This document shows positions 43,573 to 56,235 of a stretch of 64,000 nucleotides of DNA, piece by piece. The DNA comes from Acanthococcus lagerstroemiae (lineage: Eukaryota; Arthropoda; Insecta; Hemiptera; Eriococcidae): contig CM063112.1 in the NCBI GenBank assembly GCA_031841125.1, positions 17,324,603 to 17,388,602 of the forward strand. The letters are read 5' to 3'. Numbering within the stretch: the stretch's first letter is position 1; each line of letters opens with the position of its first letter. A program made the translations under genes and the position numbers. The notes beneath the pieces are model-generated. The model saw only the letters and a program-made list of their open reading frames with translations, ran no database searches and was not told the DNA's origin.

Positions 43573-45395
43573 TCATTTTCTGTCTTTTAGTTCTATGTCA
43601 GGAATGAACCTATAGGTTTTGCGACCTGTCGCCGACCCGGAGTACCTAGACTGCCAGAGGTCGATGTATTTGAATTTAATTTCGTGCATCCTTTCGGCTT
43701 TTGTTTTTGGGTCATTATCCTCTTCTTTCTTTAGCGTTTTAATTTCGTTTCGCATTTTGATTTTTAGATCAAGGGGCATAATCCCTGACACTGCGTAGAC
43801 TGCGGCATAAGAGACCGTCCTGTAAGCACTAATTGTTCCGATAAGAATCCCACGTTGTAGTCTTACAAGCTTATCTATATTGGTCAGAGATAACCTAGTG
43901 AAGTAGGCAATTGAACAGTATTCAGTGATGGAGTCAAAGATAGCTTTGTATAGAATAATTCTGTTTTTAAAGTTGAGACCGAAAGTTCTGCCATATAGGG
44001 CCCTAAACGCGTTGTAGTATGTTTGAATCTTTTTACTGATATACTGTACATGTTCAGAGAAGTTTAACTTTTCATCAATAAAGACGCCCAAGTATTTTAT
44101 GCTAGTCTCCATCTTAATTTCTTTTCCATTCGTTTTGATTAAAGATTTGATTTTACTTTTGATTTCTTCCCTATCGTGTTTCCTGGAGATCAATGGTCCC
44201 ATAACTTTATTTTCATTAAATTTAAGTCCCATTTTTGTAATCGATTCCTCTAGACTCGTGTTTAACTTTGCTGCTTTGCTTATGTCTGCGTTCGATGTGA
44301 TTCCGGCAATAAGAAGAAAGTCGTCAGCGTAGCTGATTACTTCGAGATTTGTGAACGATGTTTGTGCAGCTGACTTATCGTTAAGTTAAAAAGGGTAGGG
44401 CCGATCACAGAGCCCTGAGGGACACCACTCGTTAAGATTTTCCCCATTAATATCTCGTCGTTTTTTATTACCTGTATTTCCCTGTTCCTGAGATATTTTG
44501 TTACTATTCCGATTATGTTATTTGGGATTCCAAGTCGATAGAGATTATTAATAATGGCAGACCAGAGAATACGATCGAATGCCCCGCTTACATCGTAACT
44601 CAACAAGAGTACGTGCCTATGTTCCTGCTTCATTTTGTCAATTGTACTCATGACTTTGCTCACTGCGCCTTCAGTTGATTTCCCTTTTCGATAAGCGAAC
44701 TGATTATCATGTAGGCCGTCTAATTTGTTGTCGTGAATGCACTCATTTAGAATAACGGTCAGGACTTTCTCGTAAAGTTTTCCGATTGCTGGAAGGATAT
44801 GGGTCTGTAAGACCTTGGATCCGATTTATCCTTTCCGGGCTTATTTAGTGAAACAAGTTTTCCTCTTTTCCAAATTTGGGGAAAAATTTCGAATTCTAGA
44901 CATTTATTAAAGAGATTAAGGAAAAATGTGGGGTGTTTTTTATGAATAATTTTGATTACAATATTGGAAATTCCATCATAGCCGGAGGCCTTCCTGTTCT
45001 GAAGTTTTTTAATAGTGATGTTAATTACAGAGTTTTTGATAACTAGTTTCACCCCTGGTTTTGTTGTTGGTTTATTGACTATGTTATCGTCTACACTGGG
45101 AAAAAGTTCGTTTAAAATGGTTTCATATTTTTCAGTTTCGCCAATGATCTCTTGGTCCCTGGCCAGAAGAGGAGGTAATTCGAGAGCTTTGTCGTTTGTT
45201 GGTTATTATCTTGTACGGTATACCCCAGACTGAGGAGTTTTCAATTAGATCAGACCAGGCCTTGTGTTTGCGCTTCAAAATCGTACTCTTATATTCTTTC
45301 ACGAGTTTGTCTAAGTATGATTTTATAATGAGCTTATTCGCGCTTGATGTACTTTTGTGCAGTTTCCTTTTATACTTTTTAATTTTATTTTTCAT
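43573..45395 (-). pseudogene. ORF2 reverse transcriptase
   Basis: Blocks in order: a linker (45,395-45,132), KLQNRKASGYDGISN, LVSLNKPGKDKSDPRSYRPI, LLSYDVSGAFDRILWSAI, SGVPQGSVIGPTLFNLTIS, VISYADDFLLIAGI and IKYLGVFIDEKLNFSEHV. These are the canonical non-LTR reverse transcriptase motifs, which copy the element RNA at the nicked target. The catalytic aspartates, including YADD at about 44,320-44,335, are preserved, but frames change between 45,052, 44,663 and 44,232, so no full-length protein can be made. Confidence 0.9.
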
Positions 45396-45442
45396 GTCTT
45401 CTAGTTTATCGCACCACTAGGTTTGGTCCGCATTAATTTCGA

Positions 45443-46774
45443 CTACTGAACTGGATTTTTTAATAAGTTCTTGGAATTGCGATTGGTCATTTCTGACACG
45501 AGCTCCTCCATACAGTTAGAGTTCTCACATGCGCGTGTTTGCTCTGCTATTGTATTTAAAAAGTCATACGTAATGTTCTCCTCAAGATTCTTGTAGTCAA
45601 TTTTGTTTATAGTTCTTGTTTTACGTAATGGTTTTTCCACGTTATAACTGAAAAATATGGAATGATGGGGGGTTCTAGTGTTTTCTGAGATTTTAACATC
45701 AGTAATATTGTCGGCTATTGTATAGGTTGTGATGATGTAATCAATGAGACTGGAGCCATTAGTATTTTGAAAGGTTTTTACATTGAAAGGATTATGCACA
45801 ATCATGTTATTGCCTGTGATGAAATCCTCAAAGACGATTGCTTGTTTAGCATAATTATAGAATATCCTACGATCAGTGCGTTCGTAGAGCTGGGATCTGA
45901 CATTCCCGAGCCCCCATTTCTACATGCCGGAACGGTGCACGCGTCCTACCAGGGCCACCATGGGGTTCCCTACTGACCGAGGTCCGCACTCCCAGAGCGC
46001 TCGCCTGGAAATTTCAGGTCCCCCACGGCCGGACGCGCTGCCTCTATTCACTCACCCCTCACCTCCTCGTCTTGGTCCGTGTGTCGACGCAGGCAGGTGG
46101 TGGCGACGGGTGAGCCCTGCCGGTGGGTCCGCAGTGCAGCTGCAGCAGCTCTTCTCTAGGATGGTACAGAGTTCACCTCCTGATCGATGGTGTGGGCCGA
46201 GCTTGATGAATCGCCGGCCCTCTGTCTCGACCACTCCGTCTCCATCTTCTTCTTCATGATGGCCGAGACAAAGGCCGACACCCGGTTCCAGCTGCTTCCG
46301 TTCTTCATCATTTCCGGAACCAGGGTGTCAGGCGCGAGACGGCTGATCACGCCGACGTCGTCGTCCTCCTCTTCATCGTCGCCGCCGGGATCGATCGCTG
46401 TTGTGGCCGTCTTTTGAAAGCTTTTTTTCGAAAATGGTTTTCTGAAGTTTTTCTAAAAAGTTTGATAGTGGTTTACTAGGGGGAAAATAGCAGCCACACA
46501 GTGTGATGTCGTTTAGGTTAACTATAATCATATTTTCAGATGAATGAATTACAGTTACATTGAAAGACGATCTATATACTATAGCAATTTGTTTCTGAAG
46601 AACAGCATGAAATCCGTTACGTAAGCCAAAGAGTTTGTTATGTCGAACATTGGGGTCAGCAATGACCAAAATGTCTTGATTCAAATTTCCAGGGATTTCA
46701 AGTTGTTGTTCAGAAATCTGATCTACGTTAACGAACTGAAGTAAACATTTATGCGTACGCATGTAGGGGGTCAA
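45443..46774 (-). pseudogene. ORF2 endonuclease, split by an insert
   Basis: The N-terminal part (46,774-46,410) has LLQFVNVDQISEQQ, QDILVIADPNVRHN and INDITLCGCYFPP-like sequence typical of an APE-type endonuclease. The C-terminal part (45,880-45,443) has AIVFEDFITGNNMIVHNP and TNGSSLIDYIITT. The expected (G)GDFN(A)H metal-binding block between them is missing and replaced by about 520 bp of GC-rich foreign sequence. The enzyme that would nick the target is therefore inactive. Confidence 0.8.
45885..46410 (-). mobile_element. nested 3' fragment of another non-LTR element
   Basis: GC-rich, unlike its surroundings. On the minus strand it is open from an acidic run (GGDDEEEDDD) through SRLAPDTLVPEMMKNG and SSWNRVSAFVSAIMKKK to a stop, then about 200 bp of GC-rich non-coding sequence. 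A short tail of the type SW..V..FV..I...KE is common at the very C-terminus of R1-like ORF2 proteins. It is best read as a 5'-truncated insertion in the same orientation. The family assignment is tentative. Confidence 0.5.
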
Positions 46775-48003
46775 AAGTCGTAGAGGGCCTTAGCTCTCTC
46801 GACGTTTTTGACATATTGAGTGCACGATACCGAAAACATACCATGCGTGATCCTTTTTGTGGCTTCCTCGAGTGGTTGTGGGAACTCCTTGTTGTATTTG
46901 AGCTTGTTGACTAGCTCCATTACACAGTTTGGACATTTCTTCTCTGCATAAATTTTGGTCGTCTTGTCGATTGTTCCTTCGTCGGAGTGACAGTACTTCT
47001 CGGTGTGTCCGTAGAGCTTGCACTTATTGCACAGTCTTACACCGATGAGGGTTTCATAGCGAAGTGACATGCTGCCGGCTACGACGAAACGATCTGGCGA
47101 GATTCTGATTAGCGAGTTGTAGGCGTTCTTACTTAAAGCTACAAAGGCGCGTGAGGTGTTTCCCTCTTTATGATGTTGAGGTACCGTGGTTCTTCTCCCG
47201 TGATTACTTTGATGGCATCCTTAATTTCTTCCTCGCTTGCCATCAGCGTGTTGAAAATTCTGATTGTTGGATCGAGTTTTGTGGGCATCTTGACGGTAGT
47301 GTCTTGAATTTTCATGCTTTCGATGCATTTTTTGAACTTTTCTGTGTCAGCAGAGGACGATGTTTTACAGATGATCGTATTTTGGCTCCTTTTGAATACG
47401 TTGGCGAGGATTATCTTCTCCTTGACCAGCTCAGTATTGTGTTTTCGGATATGTTTCAGTGCTTCTTCAGCGTCGGGTGTTTTTATGATTATGGTTTGAT
47501 CTTTATTTTCTATCAGGGCCTTAGGCCTGTGTCCTGTGGCAACGTTGGCGTACGTGGGTATTATCGCTGTGGTCTCTCTTACTGCTTCATGGGGCGATGG
47601 TTCTGCAGAATTGTGCATTAATAGTGTTTAACGATCCGATGTATTTTTCGTTTCTTGAGATTTTGTTAGACGTGCTGTTGACCATTTCTTCAATTGCCTG
47701 ATATGCCAAGATGATTTTCTCTCTTGCTTTTTCGTCAGTTATGCCAGCAGCGCTGTCAAAGTGGAACTTGATAGTGGGTTTGTTCTTCTCGTCTCTCTGT
47801 GCTTTGACTTGTAGTCCGAAAGCTGCCTTGAATTGCTGAATGACGCTGTTGACCGATTTTGCTATTGAGCGTTCGTTGTTTAATAGCAGGTTGTATAAGT
47901 TCTCCTCACTTTCGATTTTTTCGGCCTTTCCCTGGCCTGATTCAGGCCCGGAGCTGTTTTCACCCAAGACGGGGCACTTCCCACAACGCGCCGGGTGATA
48001 CAA
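46771..48003 (-). pseudogene. ORF1 Gag-like protein, CCHC knuckle
   Basis: Three frames in series. The N-terminal piece (48,003-47,587) includes ENLYNLLLNNERSIAKSVN and KISRNEKYIGSLN. The middle piece (47,618-47,139) includes IIIKTPDAEEALKHIRKHN and DPTIRIFNTLMASEEEI. The C-terminal piece (47,070-46,771) has CNKCKLYGHTEKYC, a perfect C-x2-C-x4-H-x4-C knuckle, followed by CPNC. This is the RNA-binding coat-like protein of the element. Frame changes near 47,600 and 47,100 break it. Confidence 0.85.
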
Positions 48004-48060
48004 CCGGCGTGTTGCGGGTCACAGTACGCGACGAAAAGCAGTTATTCGAGCTAAAGTGCG

Positions 48061-48780
48061 TGTACGAGCGCGTGTATACTGGAAAAAAAGATAACGCTAG
48101 TACGATAACACTCTATCGGGCTTGCTATCTACCGAATCGCAGCACGTCTGTTTTGGGTAAGTAGGCAACTTATCCGAACGACGTGTAGGTATGGTCACCT
48201 ACTCTAAGATTTGCAGTGGCAAATATGCGAACATTTGGAGAAATTATGTACAGCATTAGTTGAAAATTTTCTGTCCCAGCATTGCTGTGTGGCTAATAGA
48301 TGGATTGGTGGAACATTTTAGTAGTATTAGAAGATAATTAACTATAGAAAATAATGAAAAAAATACCATAGTTGGCTCGACAGGATGTTCACACATCAAT
48401 TTTGGTTTAAACTAGGTAGAAAAGTTTTCATATTACTTCAAACGTTCAATGAAAATTGTTCTCTGGACCTAGCGATATTTCGTAGTGAATGATTCCCTCT
48501 TTCATACCCTTTAAAAGTACTCCCTGGTCTTAATTTTACAAGTTTTAGTTTTTGAGTTTCAAAATTTAGCACAAATGAAGATTTGTAGGAAGTACCAGGC
48601 TCACAAAATGGAGGAGCCAGGGGCTGTGCTTTCTAACCACTTGTTTACTCTTAGCAACTTTCCTATTGATACTAATGAAATTGCGATGGAAAGAGAATTA
48701 AAAAAAAAAAAAGAATCTTTTCTAAATTTAATGCAACCTCAACCATTGTGTGGATACGTAATACTAAATATTGAATACTA
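48061..48780. other. no gene recognised
   Basis: AT-rich sequence between two retroelement remnants. A 68-codon plus-strand ORF (48,575-48,781) has no recognisable domain and runs into the retroelement-derived sequence that follows. Confidence 0.4.
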
Positions 48781-48781
48781 G

Positions 48782-49470
48782 CTCTGTTCCTCTTCGATGG
48801 CCCATTTCTGGGCATAGGCCTCTACACGCTTCAACTCCGTCCTGTTCTTAGCCATTGCGATTTCGTCTGCGAGATCTTGCAATTCTTCTGGGTCTTGAGC
48901 AGTAATTACTATATCATCTGCAAATCTCAGGTTGGTTAATCTTTCCCCATTGATCTTTACTCCCTTCCGTTCCCAGCTGAATCCTTTGAAGATTTATTCA
49001 CTTACACAGTTGAATAAATTGGGAGACAGCGGATCTCCCTGGCATACTCCCCTTCAGATTAGGAATACCCGGTCTCTCCGAACCAATTCTATTTAAGCTT
49101 TTGCTTCTTCGTTTTTTTCTCCCCTAAGATTCTTATTCACTTTTCTGGTATTCCCTATACGTCTATGCTTTTCATAGATAGTTGTGGTGGACCTAGTCGA
49201 ATACCTTGTCAAAGTCCGTGAATATTGAGTGGATTTCTAAATCGTATTCGTTGGCTTTCTCTATCAGCTGTAAATAGTTAGTCGATGGTAAGAAGCCTCG
49301 ACAGAATCCCGCTTGTTCCCGGCTTTGGTTCTCATCTAGTGGGTTAGGCATTCGATTTTTGATTATAGTGGAGAATATTTTGTTTGGACTTTGTATTAGG
49401 CTGATAGGTTTATAGTTTTTCCCCTTTCTATGTATTCTTCCATTGTTGAGGTATTACCTCTGTCCTTGGT
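48782..49470 (-). pseudogene. RTE-like reverse transcriptase remnant
   Basis: Read on the minus strand with frame changes: NYKPISLIQSPNKIFSTIIK, LDENQSREQAGFCRGF, an FTDF-type block, GVCQGDPLSPNLFN, then VKINGERLTNLRFADDIVIT and PEELQDLADEIAMAKNRTEL. These are motifs in the order and wording of RTE-clade reverse transcriptases. FADD is kept (about 48,902-48,930), but several stops and shifts show a dead copy. Endonuclease and 3' end are not present. Confidence 0.85.
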
Positions 49471-52400
49471 AAGAATAATTTAAAAAATGTATAGAAATTC
49501 AAAGGGGAGGGTGTACGTCTGGATAAAATGGGACAATATTTCGAAATAAAAAGAGGCAGTGGCGTGCGGTGATTCTTCCTAAGAGATAAGCGATAAGCGT
49601 AGAGGTGAAGTAAAAATCAGAATAAAAGTGGTTTGGTTACAGCTGAGTTACAAAATTTATGTTTAGCACTCAGGAAGATCGATTTTTTCTGTCGATTAGT
49701 AAGTTGCTGCCGTCCGGACTAACACTTCTCTCGTACCAAACTCGGAAAACCCGCACAACATTTCTTCATTTACAATGCCTTCAAAGAATAATTCCGACCA
49801 ACCCTCGAAAAGTAGTATGACGGCTACGCCTGGACACGTACCTCTAAACTCTGAACATGTGCATGAAAGCTGACAAAATAATACTGGTCGGTACACCTTT
49901 TTTGAAAGCATTACAGATCACGGAAACCGAATAGAAGCTTTGAAATGATTCTCCACTTGGATTTCAGAAAGGCTAAATCCATTTATAACTTTTTTCATCC
50001 AGACCCTTATTTTGAAGGCTTAACTGAGGGGGTAGAACCTAAACATTACAGATAACATCGTCAAGTAGATTGAGAATAGGGTTTTCGGAGTCGCTGAATT
50101 CGTTTTTGAGGTTACGTTGACTGTAACTGCTACCAGTAAGGGTCTACAGGGGGCAGGGATGAGAAAACCTAAAACAATTCAACATTTTACAGTTTTTTGG
50201 GTATTTACTATAGAGTATACCTCGGATTATGTGTGTACGTATATCAAAAATTGTCAGCAATTTGCGCATAAGATATAACATTGTGCTGTTAAGGAACAGT
50301 CACGTGTTCTTAGAATTCAGGGTCATTTCCGATGGGCAAATCACTGTTTCTTATTGTTGACATACATCATCTCAGGGTCACCATGCCAAGTCTTCAACGG
50401 AATCTTAGAATGCTCAAGACGTGTGTTAACCCTAGATCGCAAAAGCTTCAGTTTTCTTCAATCATTGAATTTAGAATTAGTGGGCTCATGGATATCTAGT
50501 TGACGTTTCAATTTTAGGTTCTTCCACAAATCTTTTATCATTAGGGTCAGGCCAATAGTCCTACCTCTTGTATACAAGCTTTCAACAATCGCAAACACTT
50601 CTGCGTGTGTCCACCTTCACTCCTTGAACGATGAGATGAAGAAAAACATGTGCAGAAGTGGTTACGTTGCTCATGCAAGTAACAAAACATAAGCAGGTAC
50701 TTGAAAAGTGTCAGTTTTCGCTATAAGGACACTATAATAAACATTAGGTATACTACCTGTCATGGGCGCAGCCAGGTGGGGGGAGGGAGCAAACTGGGGC
50801 GCTTGCCCCAACAGACAAAGATTGAAGTTATATACCTATAGGTATTTCAGCCGTAGAATTATAAAAAAACTTATGTTTTTCGAAAGTTCCACGCAGTTTT
50901 GCCCTTATCTCGATAAATTTATTTTCTAAAGAAAAATTCTATAGGACCTTCCTTTTAGAAAATTTAACAAGGAACATTTTATGTTATCTGCATTTCAGTC
51001 GTAAAGTGAATATTTTTTTAGATAACTGCTATTTGTTATAGAAGAAAAATAACAAAAGCCACGTTCCTTGAAACGTTTACATATTTTTGCGGTTATCTCG
51101 GTGAATACGCGTTCTAGAGAAAAGTTGTATGGATCTTTGTTATAGAAAATTTAACAAAAAACATTATATGTTAAATGCATTTTGGTCCTGAAGTTGATAT
51201 GTATCGAGATATTGGTGGTTTTTTGTAAAATCTCAGGATTACACATAACTGCAAGGCCAAAGCGTCACGGGTTAATAACCTCAGATTGAGCTCAAATTTT
51301 TTATGGTGCGTTTATAAAGGTCCATTGAAACAAATTTCAGTGCGCACTCCATCGATTGGCGAAAACATGTAAAATAAGGGACACCCTACCCTACTCCCTC
51401 CCTCCAATGCTGTCAAAAAGAGTATTCAAAATGTATTTTAGCACAGTAATTAGAGCAACAAGATGATGGGATATGTGCTGTAGCAACCATAAACCCTCCC
51501 CCCAAGACAGAAACTTTCCTATGCTGGGGTGTGTATTGATGGATGTTTAGAGTGGTGTAGCGCGTGGTTGCTAGGTGCAACGTTACTGAAACCAGCGGAA
51601 GCTTGCTACAGAAATGGCTTCGACTCACCTTGCGTTCATTCGAAGTGTCCTGATTCATTTGCAGTTTATCGCTTCATGTTTGTGTTATTCAGATGAAAAT
51701 ATTGGTGTTTTCAAAAATTCAATCGGATAATTAGAAGAAAAGTCGAACATAGTTTCCAAAAACAGAAATTTTAGGGATGCAAGGCTGAAAATGGGCCGTG
51801 TGATACATAAACAAGTACGAAACAATATCCAGATATATTATGGTCGCATTAAATCAGATGTAAATGTAATAAAAAGTTATTTTGAGTTCGTTTTGGAAAT
51901 TTCAGCTTTTCAACCCCCTAATAATTCCTGGACAGAGACCGTTACAGCCACGAGATACTATCATAATAGGAAGAAATTCAATTTAAAATACTGCGAAGAG
52001 TCTTAAGTCAAAAGGAAATTAGGGGTGCAGAGGGTTAAAAGTGTGTGGTCCCCTTCTGATAAGGATACTGAATTTGTTTTTAGCCTAAATCCGTTTCAGC
52101 GTTTATTCAAACATATCCAGAAAATGTAACCCCCCCCTCCTCTAACGGTTCACTCGCCAACCTTGGACGAACCCACAAACAAGCAAATAAACATTTGTGA
52201 CTTGGAATCATTAAATATGCCTCTGGTGTCAAAAAATCATTTTTCACTTTCTTGACAATTCTTATAGAACAAATTACGCTCTTTCGAATGAAACAAATTG
52301 CAGCTTCCTATTTTCATTAGTTTTTCCACAGATTGCATTCAAAACTTATGTCAAATGTTTATAAACATCAGTTTACATGGCGTCGTGTGAAACAGGCCTA

Positions 52401-53900
52401 CAGGAATGACAGAGAATAAGAATCCAAAACGCGGTTGTCGTAGCAACGCGTAAACGCACCACCACAGCGTACCATTACCATCATCCAATCTTTATACCCT
52501 TGTTTATTTTGAAAACCTGTTTTCGCACAAAAGGCACATTTCATGATTCCAGGTCACATTTGTAGATATACCCATTAATGATATGCACAAATAGGGGCTG
52601 TTCCTCCAAATTCTCTGAACCCCCTCTCCCCAATACAAAAGCATACAAGCAAAAGAATTTTCAGCTTGATTTCGATACTTATCAGCCCCACAACGCCCTC
52701 ACTCACTCAAGATTGACTATTTCCGATTATTGATGTCGTACATTTTGAGCATTGTAATAAGATTCATGTTTCATCCACTCACACTACTTATAGCATTACT
52801 TTTGGGAAGCCTCATGCCAATTTGGTGAAAACTGAAGTACACTGACATGAAAAATATGTCATTTTTTTAGGGAGGAGGATGGGGGTAGGAAGTGAGAGGA
52901 AAAAGTCCAAGACTCCGCCCCTGAGAACGTGTTAAACGGGTCTTGGAAAATCTGAAACATTGCTGCAAGAGTATTAAATGAGCCTTGAAAAGTCTTAAGG
53001 AAGCTTATGAGGGTCTTGAATTTATTCAATAAAATTTTGCATTCGTTTATTTGCGAGGAAATGTGAAATTCTTACTTGGGATCCGAAACTTTTCTGCCTC
53101 TCCCGTTTTGGTACTCATGAAACGGAATTCGAAAATTTCGATTCCAAGTAAAGGATGTGGGAAGGGGTGTTAAGCTCCACTACTTGACATTGTCCATCTT
53201 TTCTGAGCTACAAAAAAGCCTCATTGGACGCTAACACAACTTCAGCTTGATCGTTTCGGTCGTCGACCGAATTCGGATATGGCACTGGAGAAAGTTTTTG
53301 TAAGGCAACTTCCACCTTCGCCAGACCATTGAACGATTAATTTCATCAACTTAAAGATACAATTCTGAATCATAAGTAGGCTGAACATGACTGGTGAAAA
53401 AATCCGCGATATTTCATTGTTACATTGATGTCGGTGAAAGTTCTCAAAGTCTTGAGATTTTCCCGAAACCACTAAAGAAAATGTTTTTAAAGATACTGAA
53501 TAAAAAGGAAATGTTTTGTAAAATATGAAGAGCTGAATGGTCAATAAAAAAGTTTTAGTAAGCCGAAATATATCTTCAGTTTATAGCTCATAAATAACGG
53601 GCGGCGCAGAACTTCTGATTAAAAAAAAATTGTGCTTCGTTGGGAATTCGGAGGAAGAGAAAAGTCGTTTTTATGGTATTTTAAACGCTTCTTGTTTAGC
53701 GGCGAATGAAAGTCCTTCCCCGTAGGTAAGCAGTTTCTCCGAAGGGCACATGATTACTTCAAAAATGCTGGAAAGATCAATTTTTTTTTTACTACCTGTG
53801 TGTAACTTGGAAATTTGTATTCTCGAATTATTTTCACTTGTAAGGATTCCAAACTTCGTTCTTTTTTCGTATTCCGTGGTGGTCGCTTGTGAATAATGAA
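49471..53900. other. no gene recognised
   Basis: About 4.4 kb of AT-rich sequence. Two related blocks around gaaaatttaacaa(g/a)(g/a)aac and attt(a/t)atgtta(t/a) occur near 50,960 and 51,150, showing a diverged ~185-bp local duplication. ORFs do not exceed about 100 codons and match nothing I recognise. Confidence 0.4.
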
Positions 53901-54179
53901 TAAAGAAAAAGCGCACGCTGGGCGAACTATTGGTTTAAAAGGAGGGGATAATACCTCCTCCTCTGATGCTACAGGTCTTTCATCAGTTTCAGAAAATTCA
54001 TCAGTTTTCTGATTCTTGTCTGTTTCGAATCGGTTATCAGTCATCGGTTTCAGCCCTTATCAATTATGAGTTTTTTGTCAGTTTTGGGTTGTTGGCTTCT
54101 ACTAGACTGTTGGCCAGTTTTGGTCTCTTTTCAGATTCCCGCGGTTTGTCTGTTTTAAGCTATTCACCAGTATTGGGGT

Positions 54180-54500
54180 CTTAATTAGTTTCAGATGGGT
54201 TACCAGTACTGAGCTGCTGGATAATTTTGTCTTGATTTTTGGTTTTAGGCAGCTGGTTTGACGATAGGCATCTGTGGTTTCTGAATCCCTGTCGGACTTA
54301 GGGATCATTACAAGGGTGCCACGCCTCCACGAAAGAGGAAAATAGCCGCTACCCAGACCGATGGTGAAGTTCCTGGAGAAAGCCTCCGGATAATCTGAAA
54401 AAATAGGACTGAGTTGATTTTTGACGGAAACGTTGATATGATGGTCCCCATGAACATATTGAAAGTCGCCACCTTTGCCCCTTTTGCCAACTTCCAAATT
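54180..54500 (-). pseudogene. non-LTR reverse transcriptase N-terminal fragment
   Basis: The minus strand reads YPEAFSRNFTIGLGSGYFP, then SWRRGTLVMIPKSDRD and ETTDAYRQTSCL. This matches the block F...F.(R)CL..G.FP..W(K/R)...LV.IPK.G(R/K)D....D.YR.I(C/S)LL of R1/Jockey-type reverse transcriptases. No further domains flank it. Confidence 0.75.
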
Positions 54501-55681
54501 TTTTTTTCAACTATCTTATAACCTATGAAAATTACGAAAAAAGTCTTTAAACAAAAACTGTTCTAAGCTGGATTTATCATAACGAAGGGTAACTTGTGCT
54601 TTTTGAGTATGTTCTTCGAGGACAGTTATCAATGGCGGGTTCAAAATAATCCTGAGTTGAACAGTTTAATACAGACCTTATGGAGAAAAAAGTGTTTTTT
54701 TGGGTCTTTTTCTGTTTTATATAAATTTAGAGATGGGAAGGAGTCTAAATTTTACATGAATTCATTTTTTGGCATCAATCGATTCCTCGATGTCCTCGAT
54801 GCCGTATCTTATTAGAGGCTGTTGACCTTTGAATTGGATTTTCCTGAAAATTCTTAGCAGCCCGTCCATCCTTACTCTAATGAAAAAATGTTTGGGTAGT
54901 CAAATGAATTTTTTCGATTAAACTAGATTTTTTGGAAGGTTTAAAGCAAAATTGCTGATTTTATTAAGGGGAATCTTGTGTTATAGTTTATAGCTAACCC
55001 CTGGCAAAACTCCTCAAAAATTTTCGATTAAAAAAACAAAATTGGCTGGCAGCTTTTTAGAGCAAAAGAAATAAGTTATCTATAATGAGATTATCTAATG
55101 AGAGCAAAACATTTCAAAAGAGCAAAGTTTTGGAGCACCTTACTGTAGCCACTTTCAGTCCAGCTGTATAGATAAGGCGGTTCCCATGGGATCTGGATCC
55201 CCCCTAGCAAACATTTTTTTCCAGGGGTTATGTGAGGCAAATCAAGGTGGAGGATTTAAAGGATCAGGTAGGACAGAGAAAACAAATTTAGACCCTTCCT
55301 TTCATGACGGAGCTATCGACGCCCTTGTTTCAGTCATCTCGATTCTTATTCATCTACTCGATTGAATGGCCTGGTTGCCAACTGGTTGTGAACCTAGACA
55401 AGTAGCCTAGGGCCTACGAGCTCGACTGCGTACCGGGGTCGGTTGCCGCCTGGTTGCAAGCGAACTCCGTTTAGCTTACGTCTAACCTACTTCTACATTT
55501 AACTTCCTACCTACTTGCTTCTGAAGTTCATGTACCGGCCTGACTGCCTACTGTTTGTGAACGTAGACAAGTAGCCTAAAGCTCCTTTACATACTGAACT
55601 AAACAAGCGAACTCCTGCTAACCTTGGTCCAACCTGCGTGACCTCATTCCGATTCGTCGCCTCTCGTCATGGAGGCCCGCA
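54501..55681. other. no gene recognised
   Basis: Unremarkable sequence. A phrase of about 25 bases around gaacgtagacaagtagcct occurs at 55,391 and 55,560 within a diverged ~170-bp duplication (tgcc(a/t)actg... and ...tccaacct). No coding region is supported. Confidence 0.35.
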
Positions 55682-56235
55682 GAGACGAAACTTGACTTTA
55701 AGTTTGGGGGGGGGGAGGTAAAGAAGAAAAATTTGCCCACAAATATTTTTTTTAACCAAGAATTTTTTGACAAAATTTTTTTTAAATTGAAAATTTGCCG
55801 AATTATTAATCAAAATATTTTTCTATTGAAAAAAGAAAATGAACAAACAAGCAAGCGTCCTTATAAAATGAAAAATTCAAATGAACGGTTTCAAAATTTG
55901 TTGACTGATAATGTGGCGAATAATCCCAAACATTCGAGATAAGCGAAGAAAGATCGACACGTTTCGAGCAGCAGAATAGAAGTTCGATAACGAAAGCGAT
56001 AAGAAGTTTTGCCGATAACGCCGGGATATATAAAGGCCGCTGGCCGTCGCCGTATAGTCTAGTTTTATATGCCATAAACTGTGCGTTTTCAAAGCGATTT
56101 AGCTACTGTTTTCGTGCGTTTGTATTAGTGTGACATTAAAAGTTCTTAGTACGTGTTTTCGTGCGTTTTTCGGTGCGAATCTCGTTACAGTAAATTATTG
56201 GAAAGTGTCTCATCCCCTCCCCATAGTTTTGTTCC
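55682..56235. mobile_element. MITE-A family copy carrying a solo LTR
   Basis: The left part (55,682-55,911) has gagacgaaac, a long G run and gaagaaaaatttgcc, then aaattcaaatgaac. The right part (56,190-56,235) ends catcccctccccatagttttgttcc. Together they reconstruct the outline of the 56,843-57,070 copy, split by the gypsy solo LTR. Confidence 0.65.
55912..56189 (+). repeat. solo LTR of the same gypsy family
   Basis: Begins tgtggcgaataatcccaaac and ends gtgcgaatctcgttaca, aligning over its full length with both LTRs of the 37.2-41.3-kb element. It is in the opposite orientation to that element and has no internal region nearby. A TATA-like gatatataaagg is present near 56,027. The flanks ATAA and GTAA are compatible with a decayed 4-bp target duplication. 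It arose by recombination between two LTRs. Confidence 0.9.

Larger units (their letters stand above)
43041..48060 (-). mobile_element. non-LTR retrotransposon, R1/Jockey-like, frameshifted
   Basis: Runs on the minus strand as ORF1 (Gag-like, CCHC knuckle), then ORF2 with an APE-type endonuclease, a reverse transcriptase with YADD, and an ILTGHG-type C-terminal block. The low-coordinate (3') end lies near the phrase tacagggtgtttaagatg at 43,035. Both ORFs are split by frameshifts, and the endonuclease is interrupted by a foreign insert. No poly(A) tail or target duplication is clear, so the ends are approximate. Confidence 0.85.

Noticed and set aside
45924..46417. Plus-strand ORFs in the GC-rich segment
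   Set aside because: Antisense to the retroelement tail fragment, which has a recognisable C-terminal pattern on the minus strand.
47151..47621. 156-codon plus-strand ORF
   Set aside because: Antisense to ORF1 of the non-LTR element, whose minus-strand frame contains the CCHC-type Gag context.
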